A stretch of 64,000 bases of DNA from JAFKFJ01 sp963786445 (GTDB lineage Bacteria > Pseudomonadota > Alphaproteobacteria > Acetobacterales > Acetobacteraceae). A program made the translations under genes and the position numbers. Shown piece by piece: positions 46,442 to 57,146 of the stretch; within the stretch, counting starts at the first letter, position 1; every line of letters begins with the position of its first letter. The stretch covers positions 186,001-250,000 of the forward strand of contig CAWAZU010000025.1 of NCBI GenBank assembly GCA_963786445.1. Reading direction: 5' to 3'. The notes below the pieces were generated by a model. That model made no database searches, was not told the DNA's origin, and was given only the letters and a program-made list of their open reading frames with translations.

Positions 46442-47665
46442 CTACCCGCCCCCGGTGATCTCCCCGATCGTTGCCTGCATCGCCGCCAGATAATCCGTCA
46501 TGTCCAGGTGCCGCTCCGCGAACTGGCGCGCGGCCTTGCGCAGCCGGCGGTTGAGCTTGCCGTTCTCCAGCAGCTCCAGCACCGTGCGCGCGAGGGTTTT
46601 CGGGTCCAGCCCCGGCACCAGCAGCCCGTTGCGCCCGTGGCTGATGAACTCCGCGACCGATTCCACGTCCGAGGCCACGATCGCGCAGCCGCAGGCCATC
46701 GCCTCGCGCAGCGACCACGACGCGACGAACGGATAGGTCAGATACACATGCGTGTCCGACCGTTGCAGCAGCTTCAGATACGTGTCGTAGGGAACCTGCC
46801 CCGGCAGCAGCAGCCGGTTCGCATCGTATTTCCCGGCCAGCTCCTTCTGCATCAGCTCGCGCCAAGTGCCCTCGGCCAGCCGTGCGCCGTAGCTGACCTC
46901 GTCGCCGCCGACCATCACGACTTTCAGGTCCGGCCGCGCCGCCATCAGCTCGGGCAGCGCGCGCATCATGGTGTGAAAGCCGCGATACGGCTCCAGGTTG
47001 CGCGCGACGTAGCTCACCAGCTTCTCGTGCGGCGCCACGCGGAACGCGCCGATCGCGAACTCCTGACGGTGCAGCTCCGGTTGAGGCTTGCACAGCTCCA
47101 GCCGCGCGCCCTCGCGGATGACGCGGATGCGGCGCTGCGCCCAGTCCGGATAGCGCGTCAGCTGCCACTCGGTCGGCGTCTGGCCGTGCTGGTCCATGGT
47201 CAGCGCCAGATGGTTCACCACGTTCATCGCGCGGATGCGCGGGAAGCGGTCGGACGTGATCGGGAATTCGGTGTCGTAGTCCACGTCCTGCCCGTCGGTC
47301 GCGTAGTAGAACTCGAAATATCCCAGCACCGGCGCCGCCGGGAACACGTCGCGCAGGTCGAGCAGCTCGCCCCAGCCGTGATGGCCGATGACGATGTCGG
47401 GGGTGAAGCCGAGCCGCTTGAGGTTGCGCGCCATGCCGGCGACGATTTCCGCCCGTCGCGCGGCGAGGTCGAAGTCGCGCGCCGCCGGATGCACCTGCTC
47501 CTGGTCGGGCTTGGGCGTCTGATAGAGCACGCGCCGCACGCCCTCGATGGCGTTCGGGTTGGCCTCGGAGATGAACACCAGCTCGTTCGCCTTGTCGGTG
47601 GCGAGGTGGCGCAGCAGGTGCAGGTACTGGCCGGGGAAATTCTGGTGGACGAAAAGGTATCGCAC
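46442..47665 (-). CDS. Glycosyltransferase (GT-B fold, family 4-like)
   Basis: 407 residues; GTG start. VRYLFVHQNFPGQYLHLLRH opens a GT4 N-terminal domain, IVIGHHGWGELLDLRDVFPA follows, and the donor-binding half has KLVSYVARNLEPYRGFHTMM, LKVVMVGGDEVSYG, LLPGQVPYDTYLKLLQRSDT and SLREAMACGCAIVASDVES (the E-x7-E-type region). Last gene of the secretion/glycosylation cluster and cytoplasmic. Acceptor unknown. Confidence 0.9.
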   Translation of the reverse strand: MRYLFVHQNFPGQYLHLLRHLATDKANELVFISEANPNAIEGVRRVLYQTPKPDQEQVHPAARDFDLAARRAEIVAGMARNLKRLGFTPDIVIGHHGWGELLDLRDVFPAAPVLGYFEFYYATDGQDVDYDTEFPITSDRFPRIRAMNVVNHLALTMDQHGQTPTEWQLTRYPDWAQRRIRVIREGARLELCKPQPELHRQEFAIGAFRVAPHEKLVSYVARNLEPYRGFHTMMRALPELMAARPDLKVVMVGGDEVSYGARLAEGTWRELMQKELAGKYDANRLLLPGQVPYDTYLKLLQRSDTHVYLTYPFVASWSLREAMACGCAIVASDVESVAEFISHGRNGLLVPGLDPKTLARTVLELLENGKLNRRLRKAARQFAERHLDMTDYLAAMQATIGEITGGG

Positions 47666-47740
47666 GCGAAACTCGTCAGCGCAGGGACGCGAGGCCCCGG
47701 AGCAGCAGGCTCCGGGGCGGCGGAATGCGGCCGGACGTGG

Positions 47741-48671
47741 TCAGCGCCGTTTCGGCGCGGCGGCGGGCTTCTTCGCCCCGGCCTTGCGCCCGGCTGGCTT
47801 GCCGCCTTCCTCCGTCGCCGCGCCGGCCTCGCCCTTGCGGCGGACGACCACCTGGAACGCCTCGATCGGCGCCAGGCTTTCGGCCTCGCACGGCTCGCCG
47901 GCGGCGACCGGCCCGACCTCGGTGCCGTCGCAGAACGACGCCGAGCAGAACGCCTCGTGCGTCTCGGCGGCCTTGCCGCGCAGCCGCACCCGCAGGCCGA
48001 GGATCGGCAGCGCCATGCCGCGGCTGCCGCAGAACTGCCCGCCCTCGACCCAGGGCGAGAGCCAGCCGCGGCCGAGCACCGCCTGGTATTCGAGCTCGGC
48101 CGCGGTGATCTCGTGCACCGGCGAGATGCCGAAACCTTCGATCCACTTCTTGCTGCCGCGCTCGCCCAGCCATTCGCCGAGCATCGCGCCCACGTCGCCG
48201 CGTTCCTGGATATGCGCCACCATCTCCATCACTTTCGGCGTGCCGCGCGGCGCGGCCTGCGCCGCCGCCTCGTGGCCACGGGCGGCGACGGCGCCCGGCA
48301 TCGGCTCCAGCAGCCGCAGCACCTGCAGATTGGGCGCGCCCTCCTTGGCGTCGGCGGACTGGTAGATGGTGACCAGGATCTGCGCCGGCCCGTTGAGCAC
48401 GCGCACCAGCGCCGCGTCGCCGCCGCCGAGCAGCCAGCCGTCCGGGCGGAACGTGCTGATCGAAACCGATTCCTGCCGTCCCATGTGGACCGGGCGGCAT
48501 GGAGATGCGCACGCCGGGCAGCCCGGTCGCCACGTCCAGCGCGCGGGACGGCGTCTGCACGATGCAGAACAGGCCGGTGTCCAGCGTCATCAGGTGGCCG
48601 CTGACCTTCAGCTCGGCAATCATCTTCTGCGCTTGCGCCTTGTCGGCGGGCGCCTGTTTCGCGACTGGCAT
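47741..48671 (-). CDS. Unrecognised conserved-looking protein (one frameshift)
   Basis: Begins MPVAKQAPADKAQAQKMIAE, then LMTLDTGLFCIVQTPSRALD; at ~48485 the frame moves by one extra g in a GGG run, and GRQESVSISTFRPDGWLLGG, VRVLNGPAQILVTIYQSADA and FCSASFCDGTEVGPVAAGEP follow. Intended length 309 residues. No signal peptide or membrane segment; mainly beta-like, with a basic disordered tail (GRKAGAKKPAAAPKRR). I recognise no family. Placed between two glycosyltransferases downstream of a type I exporter, so a cytoplasmic role in that pathway is possible. Confidence 0.6.
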
Positions 48672-48706
48672 TCAGGATCTCGCTCTATGGGGCAGCCGAA
48701 ACGGTT

Positions 48707-51623
48707 TCACCGACCGATGGTGATGCGGGCACATTCATCGCCCGCAACCAACTGCAAGGCAAGAAGTGCATTGTTGATCGCCGCTGGCGACAGGCCGAGC
48801 GGCAGCAGCCAGCCGCGGCCGGTGGCGCGGATGCGCTCGGCCTGGGCGCCGAGGTCGAAGGCCACGGCCGCCAGCCCGGCCCGCCACGCCGCGCCCAGCG
48901 CGTAGCACCAGGTCTCCGGCCAGATCGACGGCAGGAAGGCGAAATGCGGCGCGGCCTCTGCGATCAGCGCCGGCAGGTCGGCCTCCCGATACGGGCCGGT
49001 GACGAAGATGCGCCCCGTCGCCTCGGCGCGCGCGTCGTCGTGGGTGTGGCCGATGACGGTGAATTCGAGCGGCAGCGCGCGGCGCGCCGCGTCGCGGGCG
49101 CAGGCGAGCAGCACGTCGAAACCTTTATGCACGCCGATCGCGCCGAGCACGGCGATGCGCCGCGGCGGCGCTTTAGGCCAGGGGCGCAGCTGCGGCAGGT
49201 CCGCGTCGTGCTCGTGCGGCGCGACGATCGGGCGGGTGCCGGGAAAATGCCGCGCCAGCCGCGCCGCCGCATCGCCGCTCGGCACCACCACGCGCGCGGC
49301 GCCGGCGAGCTCGGCGGCGGAGCGGGCGCGCAACGCGGCGGGCCCGATCGCTTCCTCCAGTTCGCTGCCGGCATCGGCGACGCAGCCGACGCACACCGAA
49401 ACGTCCGGCTCGCCGCAATAGCGCCCGTCGGCGCCGACGAGGTTGATCCGCGGACAGAACAGCGCGTAGTCGTGGACGCGGATTTCGTACGGAATGCCGA
49501 GCAGGCGGGCGAGGTCGAGGATCGCTTCGTGGTGGCCGAGCCGGTGGTGCAACTCCATCCCCGCCGGCCGCGCCGGACGCAGCAGGTCGGCCAGTTCCGC
49601 CAGCTCCGCGGGAATAATGAAACGCAAATTCGGAAATGTCCCGTCGGCCCCGTCACCGACCGCGCAGACGCCGGGGAGGTAGCGCCGCTCGGCCGCCGCC
49701 TCGCCGCCGGAGAGGTCCACCACGGGGCGCAGCACGATCGGCCGCTTCCCCGCCTCGGCGAGCGAAGTGCAGCGTTCCCGCACGGCGCGCTCGACGCCGC
49801 CCTGGTGGTCGTGGGTGACCAGCAGCACGGCCTGGCGCCGGTCCGCGATGGCCGCCCAGCGCGCCGCATCCAGCGCGCGGCGGGCGGGCAGCAGCGGATC
49901 GCGCGCCTGCCACGCGGCGATCAGCGCGGCATAGCCGGGGTGCAGCCGCTCCAGCACGTCGAGGTTGCGCCGCAGCAGCGCCGCCCGCGCATCGCCGAAC
50001 GACCGGCCGCCGCGATGCGCCACGAACGCCCCCGGCACCGCTACGTGCCGCCAGCCGAGATGCCGCGCGCGGACGGAGAAATCGTTTTCTTCGCCGTAGC
50101 CCTGGGCAAAGACGTCGGTGCGCAGCAGGCCGGTCGCGGCGAGGCATTCGCGGCGGATATACATGCAGAACCCGACCGCGGTCGGGATATCGACTGCGGT
50201 ATCGCCAAGCGCCGACTGCGCCAGCGCCGCCGAACAGTGGAAAATCGTCGGGCGGCGGCGCCGGCCGCAGCGGATCGGGATAGGTCAGGATGGTGGCGTC
50301 GTTGGACAGCGGCGCGGCGGTGCCGATGTCGGCGCTCGCGTGGACGACGCGGCGCAGCGCATCGAGCCAGCCCGGCGCCGGCAGCGTGTCGCTGTTGAGC
50401 AGCACCACGTCCGGCCCGCCCGGCAGCGCCCCCGCCGCGCGCAGGCCGGCATTGGCGGCATGCGGAAAGCCGCGGTTGCGCCGGTGCCGCAACAGCGTGA
50501 TCCGCGCGGACGCCGCCAGCCCGTCGAGGGCCGCGGCCAGCTCCGGCTCCGGCGTCGCGTCGTCCACCACGATCACGCGCGTGCCGGCCGGCACCGTCGC
50601 GAACACCGCGTCGAGGCAGGCCAGCGTCATCGCCGCGTCGCGATACGCCGGCACCACCACCGCGACGCGCCGCCGCGGCTGTTTCGGCACGCGGGCGGGC
50701 GGCCCGGCCAGCGCCGCCGGCGTCGGCAGGAACGGCACTTTCCGCGCGCGACCCGCGAGCGGCAGCGCCCGTGCCACCGCAAGCGCCGCCGCCGCCGCCG
50801 CGCGCGCCTCCTGGCCGGGGTCGAGCGGGCTGCCGGCGAGGTCGCGCCCGTCCGCGCCCAGCACCCGTACCGGCTCCGCGATGCCGGCCACCACGAACCG
50901 CCGCGGCCGGGCGAGCGGACGCGGCGTGGGCATGTCCTGGTCGGTCGCCACGATCCGCCGCAGCGTCCGCCCGCGCCGATCGACGATGCGCAGCACCGGG
51001 TCGCGTCCGGCATCGGCGGGGTGCCAGGCCCAGCCCTCCAGCACGCCGTCGCGCGCCGCCGCCATGCCCTCCACCCGCGCCTGCAGCGCGGTCAGCAGCG
51101 GGCTGCCGAGCAGATGCGCGCCGCCCAGCGTCACCGCGGTCCGCTGCGCATCGGCGGCCACGCGCGGGCGGCTCCCCCCGGCCTCCAGCACCAGCGTGCC
51201 GTCGCGCCGCCGGCCGCACCAGCCGGGGGCGCCGACGCGCGGCGCGAGGTCGGCCGCCAGCGCCCGCACATGGTCCGGATTCGCCAGCACATGCCGCGAC
51301 AGCGCCGCCGCCAGCGCCGCCGCCGCCGCCGCGAACGCCCCGGCGCGGCGCTGCGCGGCGGCGAGGCCGAGCCACACCTCCTGCACGTCGTGCCGCTCGG
51401 CGAGTGCGGACAGCAGCGGCACCGCCTCGGCGTCGCCCAGCGCGAGCAGGGCCAGCGCCAGCGCCAGCGCCACCGTGTCGTCCGCGGTCGCGATGCGGCG
51501 GGCGCGGCGCAGCCATTGCAGCGCCCCCGCCGGGTCGCCGGCGGCGAGCAAGGCCTCGCCGCGCAGCAGCGCCGCGCGGGCGCGTTCGCCCTCGACCTCC
51601 TGGCGGGTGCGCGGCCGGTTCAG
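48707..51623 (-). CDS. Large TPR-GT2-GT4 glycosyltransferase (one frameshift)
   Basis: About 971 residues if one inserted base near 50248 (a TTTT run) is removed. Order: residues 1-~110 helical TPR-like (ALLRGEALLAAGDPAGALQW); ~110-300 a beta-rich linker (VEGMAAARDGVLEGWAWHPA); ~300-540 GT2 (VAVVVPAYRDAAMTLACLDA, VIVVDDATPEPELAAAL, PDVVLLNSDTLPAPGWLDAL, GFCMYIRRECLAATGLLR, GYGEENDFSVRA, the E-x-D catalytic base region); ~590-970 GT4-like (VLLVTHDHQGGVERAVRERC, RRIAVLGAIGVHKGFDVLLA, FLPSIWPETWCYALG). No ATG fits the N-terminus; CTG at 51623 overlapping the Sel1 stop is the best candidate. Two catalytic domains could build a disaccharide on one acceptor. Confidence 0.75.
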
Positions 51624-53420
51624 CGCGCCATCGCCGAGGCGGCCGGCGCCGCTTCGGCCGCCGCGGCCGGCGCGGGGGCGGGCAGGGCGGCGAGGTCGCC
51701 GCGCGCCTCGTCCAGCCCCTGCGCCGCCGCCCGCTCCAGCCAGACCCGCGCCTCGGCGGGATCGACCTTGCCGGCGAGGCCGCGCGCGAGGTAGCGGCCG
51801 AGCATCATCTGCGCATGGGCGTGGCCGCGCTCGGCGGCGGCGCGGAACCAGGTCTGCGCCGCCGGGCGGTCCCACGGCACGTCATGGCCGCCGCCGAACA
51901 TGGCGCCGAGCGCGAACATCGCCCCGACATGGCCGTGATTCGCCGCCTTCTGGAACAGCGCGAACGCCGCCGCATGGTCGCGCGCGCCGCCGCGGCCGTT
52001 CACCATCATCTCCGCCAGCGCCACCTGCGCGTCCACCATGCCGGCATCCGCCGCGCGCTTGATCCAGGCGCGGCCTTCCGCGACGTTCGGTTCGACGCCG
52101 CGGCCCTCGGTCAGCATGCGGCCGTACCAGGTACTGCGCGTTCACCACGCCGTCGGCGGCGCGGCGCAGCCATTGCGCCGCCTGCGCATCGTCGCGCGCC
52201 ACGCCCACGCCTTCGGCCAGGCAGATGCCGTAATTGTAGGCCGCCACCAGGTCGCCCGCGGTCGCCGCCTGCTCGAACCACTCGCGGGTGCGCTTGGCAT
52301 CGTCCGCCTCCGCCTTGCCCTGCAGCACGAGCGCGGCGAGGTCGTGGCGCGCCTGGGTGTCGCCGGCCTCGGCCGAGACGCGGAACCAGCGCGCCGCCTC
52401 GGTCGGGTCGCGCGGCACGCCGGCGCCGGTGAGGCAGAGCAGGCCGAGCGCCCGCGCCGCGGTCTTGTGCCCGGCCTCGGCGGCGCGGCGGAACCAGACC
52501 GCGGCCTCGGTGTGGTTGGGCGGCAGCTCGCCGCCGCGGGCATAGAGGTCGCCGACCAGCGCCGCCGCCTCCGGGTCGCCGGCCAGCCCGGCGCGGCGCA
52601 GCCAGGATTCCGCCTCCTGCAAATCCCGCTCGACGCCGCGGCCCTCCAGCAGCGCCAGGCCGTAGCGCGCCTGCGCCGAGCGCACGCCCTTCTGCGCCGC
52701 CTGGCGGAACAGATCGGCCGCGCGCGCCTCGTCCTTCGCCACCCCCTGGCCGAACAGCGTGGCCACGCCGAGCAGGTATTGCGCCGTCGGCAGGCCGGAC
52801 TCGGCGGCGCGCACCAGCTGGGCGGCGCCGTCGGCCTGCTCCTCCGGCGTTTTCGCCCGCCGCATCAGCGCCATGCCGTAGCCGAGCTGGCCCTGCGGGC
52901 AGTTCGCGGCGGCCGACTTGCGATAGCATTCCTCGGCCGCCGCCAGGTCGCGCAGCGAGTCCGGGCCGGAGGTCAGGATGTAGGCGAGCAGCGCCTGCCC
53001 GTCGCCCGAGCCGCCCTCGGCGGCGCGGCGCGCCCAGTGCGCGGCGCGCGCGAAATCCGGCTTCACCCCGCCGGCCGCGGCAGCGGCGAACAGCGCCGAG
53101 CCGATCGGCGCCGCCTCCGCGGCCACGCCGCTGACGCCGTGCAGATAGAGCGCGCCGAGCAGCGACTGCGCATCGACATAGCCGCGTTCGGCGGCCTTCT
53201 CGAGCCAGCGGGCGGCCTCGACCGCGCTTGGCGGCACCCCGGCCGCCTCCAGATAGGCGCGGCCGACCAGATACTCGGCCTCGGCGATGCCGGCCTGGGC
53301 GGCCTTGGCGAGCAGCGGGAACGCCTCGGCGCGCCGTCCCGCCTCGGTCAGCTGGCGCGCCCGCTTCAGTCCGCTGCTGGCGGACCCCAGGCCCGCCAGC
53401 CGCCCGATCAACCCCGCCAC
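51620..53420 (-). CDS. Sel1-like repeat protein (one frameshift)
   Basis: About 599 residues made of more than ten Sel1 repeats (for example AEYLVGRAYLEAAGVPPSAV, AQYLLGVATLFGQGVAKDEA, ARYGLALLEGRGVERDLQEA), each a 36-residue helical pair with the AxxxLGxxYxxGxGV pattern. Near 52128 an extra base (ctggtacgg for ctgtacgg) shifts the frame; MLTEGRGVEPNVAEGRAWIK continues. No signal peptide is obvious. Such scaffolds bind partner proteins; here, between HlyD and the glycosyltransferase, it may organise that machinery. Ends in an Ala/Pro-rich tail. Confidence 0.8.
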
Positions 53421-53450
53421 GGCCTCACGCCTCCGCCCGGCCCGCGCCGC

Positions 53451-54893
53451 TCACGACGGCTCATGCGCGCCGCCCTGCATGAACGGGATGAACTTGTCGA
53501 ACATGTATTGCAGCACCGTGCGCCGGCCGACCTTTATGTCGATCTGCAGCGGCATGCCCGGCTTGATGCTGAAGCTGGAGGGGGGATGGCGCAGCTTCAT
53601 CTGGTCGATCGCGACGAACGCACGGTAGTAGTACACCGGCGCGGTGCCGTTGTTCTGCGGCGCGTTGGGCGAGATGTTCGGCGCCGTCGAGGTCGGGTTG
53701 GTGTCGCCCTGGTTGGGATCGGTGAAGCTGTCGGCGCTGACATGGGTGACGTGGCCCATCGCGTAGCCGTAGCGGTAGTAGGGCAGGGTGTCGAACTTGA
53801 TCGACACCGGATCGCCCGGCTTGACGAACCCGGAGTCGCCGCCGTCGATCATGCCGACCACTTCGAGCGGCGCATCGACCGGCACCGTGGTCATCAGCTG
53901 GGTGCCGGACTGCAGCACCGCGCCGGGGGCCACGCGCGAGACGCTGAGCACGATGGAGTCGGCGGGCGCACGCATATCGACCAGCGCACTGCGCAGCGCG
54001 TTCTTGGTGGACTGCCCCTGCATGTCGGAAAGCAGCCGCTCCTGCTGGCTCTCCTGCACCTGCAGGTCGGAATACCACTGGTGCTGCCAGCTGTCGCGCT
54101 CGGCAACCATGCTGGCGAGGTCGCGCCGCGCGCCGATCAGCGCCTGCTGCGCGTCGGCCAGCTTCTGCGCGCCCAATTCACGGTCGAGCTCGGCCTGGTA
54201 GGTGTTGAGCTTGCTGCCGACCTGCATCCGCTCCAGTTCCTTGCGGATGCCCTCGACCGATGCCAGCTTGCTGACCTGCTTGGTCAGGCTGGTCACGTCG
54301 TCCTGGGCCTGGTCCACCTTGGCCTGCAGGCTGGCGATCTTCTGGTTGTAGTCTTCCAGCGTGAAGACGAACTGCTGGTGGTGCTGCAGATACGCCAGCT
54401 CCTCCAGCTGACCGTACTGCGTGCCGTCGGAGGTGTAGGGCAGGTTGTGCAGCTCGGCCTTCATCCGCGTGACCTGCGCGCGCAGGCTCTCCATCTGCGC
54501 GGTGGTCGCCTTGTCGTCGCTGCGCGCGAAGGTCGGGTCGAGTTCGGCGAGCAACTCGCCCTTCTTGACCGTCTGCCCCTCCTTGACGAAGATTTTCCGC
54601 ACGATCGCGGTTTCCAGCGGCTGCACGATGACGTTCGGCGACTGCGCCAGGATCACCGCCGGCGCAGTCACCAGCCGATCGACCGGGACGATGCCGAAGA
54701 TGACGAAGGTCGCGATGACCAGGCTCGACAGCAGCCACGTCGTCATGCGCGCCGAAAGCGGCGCGGGCCGCGCGATCAGCGACAGCGTCGGCGACTGGAA
54801 TTCCAGCACCGCCTGGTTCGCCACATGGTCGTCGCCGCCGGCCAGCGCCACCGCGCTCCCGGCGGGCCGCACGCGCATCAGGTTCTTCGCCAT
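53451..54893 (-). CDS. Type I secretion membrane fusion protein (HlyD family)
   Basis: 480 residues. One N-terminal membrane segment (TTWLLSSLVIATFVIFGIVP), then a lipoyl-like half (EGQTVKKGELLAELDPTFAR), a long coiled coil (residues ~135-290) and the beta-barrel half ending PGMPLQIDIKVGRRTVLQYM. Typical periplasmic adaptor joining the ABC exporter to a TolC-like channel. Starts three bases after the ABC gene's stop. No TolC gene is in the window. Confidence 0.93.
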   Translation of the reverse strand: MAKNLMRVRPAGSAVALAGGDDHVANQAVLEFQSPTLSLIARPAPLSARMTTWLLSSLVIATFVIFGIVPVDRLVTAPAVILAQSPNVIVQPLETAIVRKIFVKEGQTVKKGELLAELDPTFARSDDKATTAQMESLRAQVTRMKAELHNLPYTSDGTQYGQLEELAYLQHHQQFVFTLEDYNQKIASLQAKVDQAQDDVTSLTKQVSKLASVEGIRKELERMQVGSKLNTYQAELDRELGAQKLADAQQALIGARRDLASMVAERDSWQHQWYSDLQVQESQQERLLSDMQGQSTKNALRSALVDMRAPADSIVLSVSRVAPGAVLQSGTQLMTTVPVDAPLEVVGMIDGGDSGFVKPGDPVSIKFDTLPYYRYGYAMGHVTHVSADSFTDPNQGDTNPTSTAPNISPNAPQNNGTAPVYYYRAFVAIDQMKLRHPPSSFSIKPGMPLQIDIKVGRRTVLQYMFDKFIPFMQGGAHEPS

Positions 54894-54896
54894 GGC

Positions 54897-57146
54897 TCAG
54901 TCTCCCTGCGCCAGCACTGCGACGCCGCCGCGCGGCGGCGGCGACGATTCCAGATGCCGGTTCTGCTGCAGCCACAGCTGCCGGTACACCGAGCAACGCT
55001 CCAGCAGCACCGGATGCGGCGCCATGTCGAGCACGCGGCCCTGGTCCAGCACCAGGGTCTGGTCGCAGTCGGTCAGCGAGGTCAGGCGGTGCGACACGAT
55101 GAGCATCGTCCGCCCCTTGCCGATGCGCGTCAGGTTGGCGTTCACCAGCGCCTCGCTCTCCGGGTCGAGCGCGCTGGTCGCCTCGTCGAGGATCATCAGG
55201 CGCGGGTCGTGGATCAGCGCGCGCGCGATCGCCAGCCGCTGGCGCTGGCCGCCCGACAGGTTCGGCGAGCCTTCCTCGATCCAGGTCTCGTAGCCGTTCG
55301 GCATGCGCTCGATGAACTCCTCGGCCCCCGCCAGCCGGGCGGCGCGCACCGCGTCGGTCAGCGTCAGCCCCGGCCGGCCGGCGATGATGTTTTCCCGCAC
55401 CGTGCCGCGGAACAGGAAGTTTTCCTGCAGCACCACGCCGAGGTTGCGCCGCAGATGCGCCAGGTTGACCTCGCGCAGGTCGTTGCCGTCGATCTTCAGG
55501 TAGCCTTCGTACTCGCGCGTGATGCCCTGCAGCAGCCGCGCGATGGTGGATTTGCCGGAGCCGCTCTTGCCGACCAGGCCGAGCATGGTGCCGACCGGAA
55601 CCTCGAAGGTCACGCCGTCGAGCGCGCGGGTTTTCGTGCCGGGATAGGTGTAGTTGACGGTGTTGAAGCTCAGCGCGCCCTCGATCTTCGGCCGCAGCCC
55701 GGCGGACGGATTGGCCGATTCGGGCTTCTGGTTGATGACCGACTGCACGAAGCCGACGGCGAGCCGCACCTCCTGCAGATCGTCCATCAGGCGGGCCAGC
55801 CCGATCAGCGGCTGGGCGACGCGGCCGCTGATCATCATGAAGCCGATCAGCGTGCCGGGTTCGATGGTGCCGGGCGAGGTGATGGCGATCAGCGCGCCGA
55901 CCAGCACGATGCCGCGGCCCATCACGCCTTCCAGCGGATTGACCAGCGTCTGCGGCCAGTTGGCCATGTCGGAGGCTTCCAGCTTGAGCTGCACCGAGGT
56001 CGAGGTGCGGCGGTCCCACAGGTCGCGCTGCTGCGGCTCCAGCGCCAGCGCCTTGACGGTGCGGATGCCGTGCAGCGTCTCCACCAGCACGCTGCTCTTC
56101 TGCGTCTCGGCCTGGATCCAGCGGCCGATGGAGCGGCTGACCGGGCCCATGAAGATCATGATGATCAGCGCGATCAGCCCGGCCGCGACCAGCGTGATCC
56201 AGGCCAGCGTCGGCTGCATCACGAAGATCACCGGGATCAGCACCACCAGCGCCACCATGTCGAGCATGGTGCTCATCATCTTGCCGGTGAGGAAGTCGCG
56301 GATCTTGTTGACCTGGTTGATCTTGTAGGTGATCTCGCCGGCCTGCTGCTTCTCGAAGAAGTCGAGCGGCAGGCGCAGCATGCGCTTGAAGATGTGCAGG
56401 CTGATCTTGGCATCGACGCGGGCGCCGACGACGTAGGTGATCTTGCGCCGCGTGTAGTTCAGCAGCGTCTCGTACAGCAGCGCCACCAGGAAGAACACGC
56501 CGATCAGCGCCAGCGTCGAGGTGCTGCGGTAGGTCAGCACGCGGTCGAGCGTGGTCATCACGATCAGCGGCGGCACCAGCGTCAGCAGCGCCAGCGCGAA
56601 CGAGCCGAAGAACATGTCGCGCAGCAGCTTGCCCTCGTGGCGCACCACGCCCCACACCCAGAGGAAGCTGAACGGCGCGTTCTCGTCGGTGATGTCGCGG
56701 ATGGCGCGGACCAGCAGCGTCTCGCCCGACCAGACCTGCGACAGCCGCAGTTCATCGACCGCGACCGGCGGATCGGCCGACGGCGCGCGCGGGTCCTTCA
56801 GCCAGACGATGTTGCGCGCCGGATCGGCGGTGGTGAGGATCGCGGCGCTGCCGTCGCGCAGCAGCAGGATCACCGGCGAGGCGACCTCGATCTTGAGCAG
56901 TTGCGCGAAGCGCATGCGCACGGCTTTCGCCCACAGCCCGCCCTCGCGGATCCAGGCGACCAGCGCCGCCGGCTCCGGCTGGGCGCCGCGCTTGTAGCGC
57001 AGCTCGTCGCGGTCGAGTTCGACGTTGTGGAACCGGGCCGCCGCCTCGATCGCCAGCAGCCGCGCCTCCAGCGCGTCGTCCGGCCCGCTGGCGGCGGGCT
57101 TGGCGGGCTGCGGCGCGGCCTCGGTCGTCGCTTGCGTCGAACTCAC
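54897..57146 (-). CDS. Type I secretion ABC exporter (HlyB/PrtD type)
   Basis: 749 residues. N-terminal ~150: C39-like domain without the catalytic Cys (ARLLAIEAAARFHNVELDRD), so it would bind rather than cut its substrate, as in HlyB. Then six membrane helices (LLRDMFFGSFALALLTLVPP onward) and one ATPase: Walker A GLVGKSGSGKSTIARLLQG, signature NLSGGQRQRLAIARALI, Walker B RLMILDEATSAL, H-loop IVSHRLTSL. Exports an unfolded protein with a C-terminal signal, typically an RTX or adhesin. No such substrate is visible here. First gene of the minus-strand cluster. Confidence 0.94.
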   Translation of the reverse strand: MSSTQATTEAAPQPAKPAASGPDDALEARLLAIEAAARFHNVELDRDELRYKRGAQPEPAALVAWIREGGLWAKAVRMRFAQLLKIEVASPVILLLRDGSAAILTTADPARNIVWLKDPRAPSADPPVAVDELRLSQVWSGETLLVRAIRDITDENAPFSFLWVWGVVRHEGKLLRDMFFGSFALALLTLVPPLIVMTTLDRVLTYRSTSTLALIGVFFLVALLYETLLNYTRRKITYVVGARVDAKISLHIFKRMLRLPLDFFEKQQAGEITYKINQVNKIRDFLTGKMMSTMLDMVALVVLIPVIFVMQPTLAWITLVAAGLIALIIMIFMGPVSRSIGRWIQAETQKSSVLVETLHGIRTVKALALEPQQRDLWDRRTSTSVQLKLEASDMANWPQTLVNPLEGVMGRGIVLVGALIAITSPGTIEPGTLIGFMMISGRVAQPLIGLARLMDDLQEVRLAVGFVQSVINQKPESANPSAGLRPKIEGALSFNTVNYTYPGTKTRALDGVTFEVPVGTMLGLVGKSGSGKSTIARLLQGITREYEGYLKIDGNDLREVNLAHLRRNLGVVLQENFLFRGTVRENIIAGRPGLTLTDAVRAARLAGAEEFIERMPNGYETWIEEGSPNLSGGQRQRLAIARALIHDPRLMILDEATSALDPESEALVNANLTRIGKGRTMLIVSHRLTSLTDCDQTLVLDQGRVLDMAPHPVLLERCSVYRQLWLQQNRHLESSPPPRGGVAVLAQGD

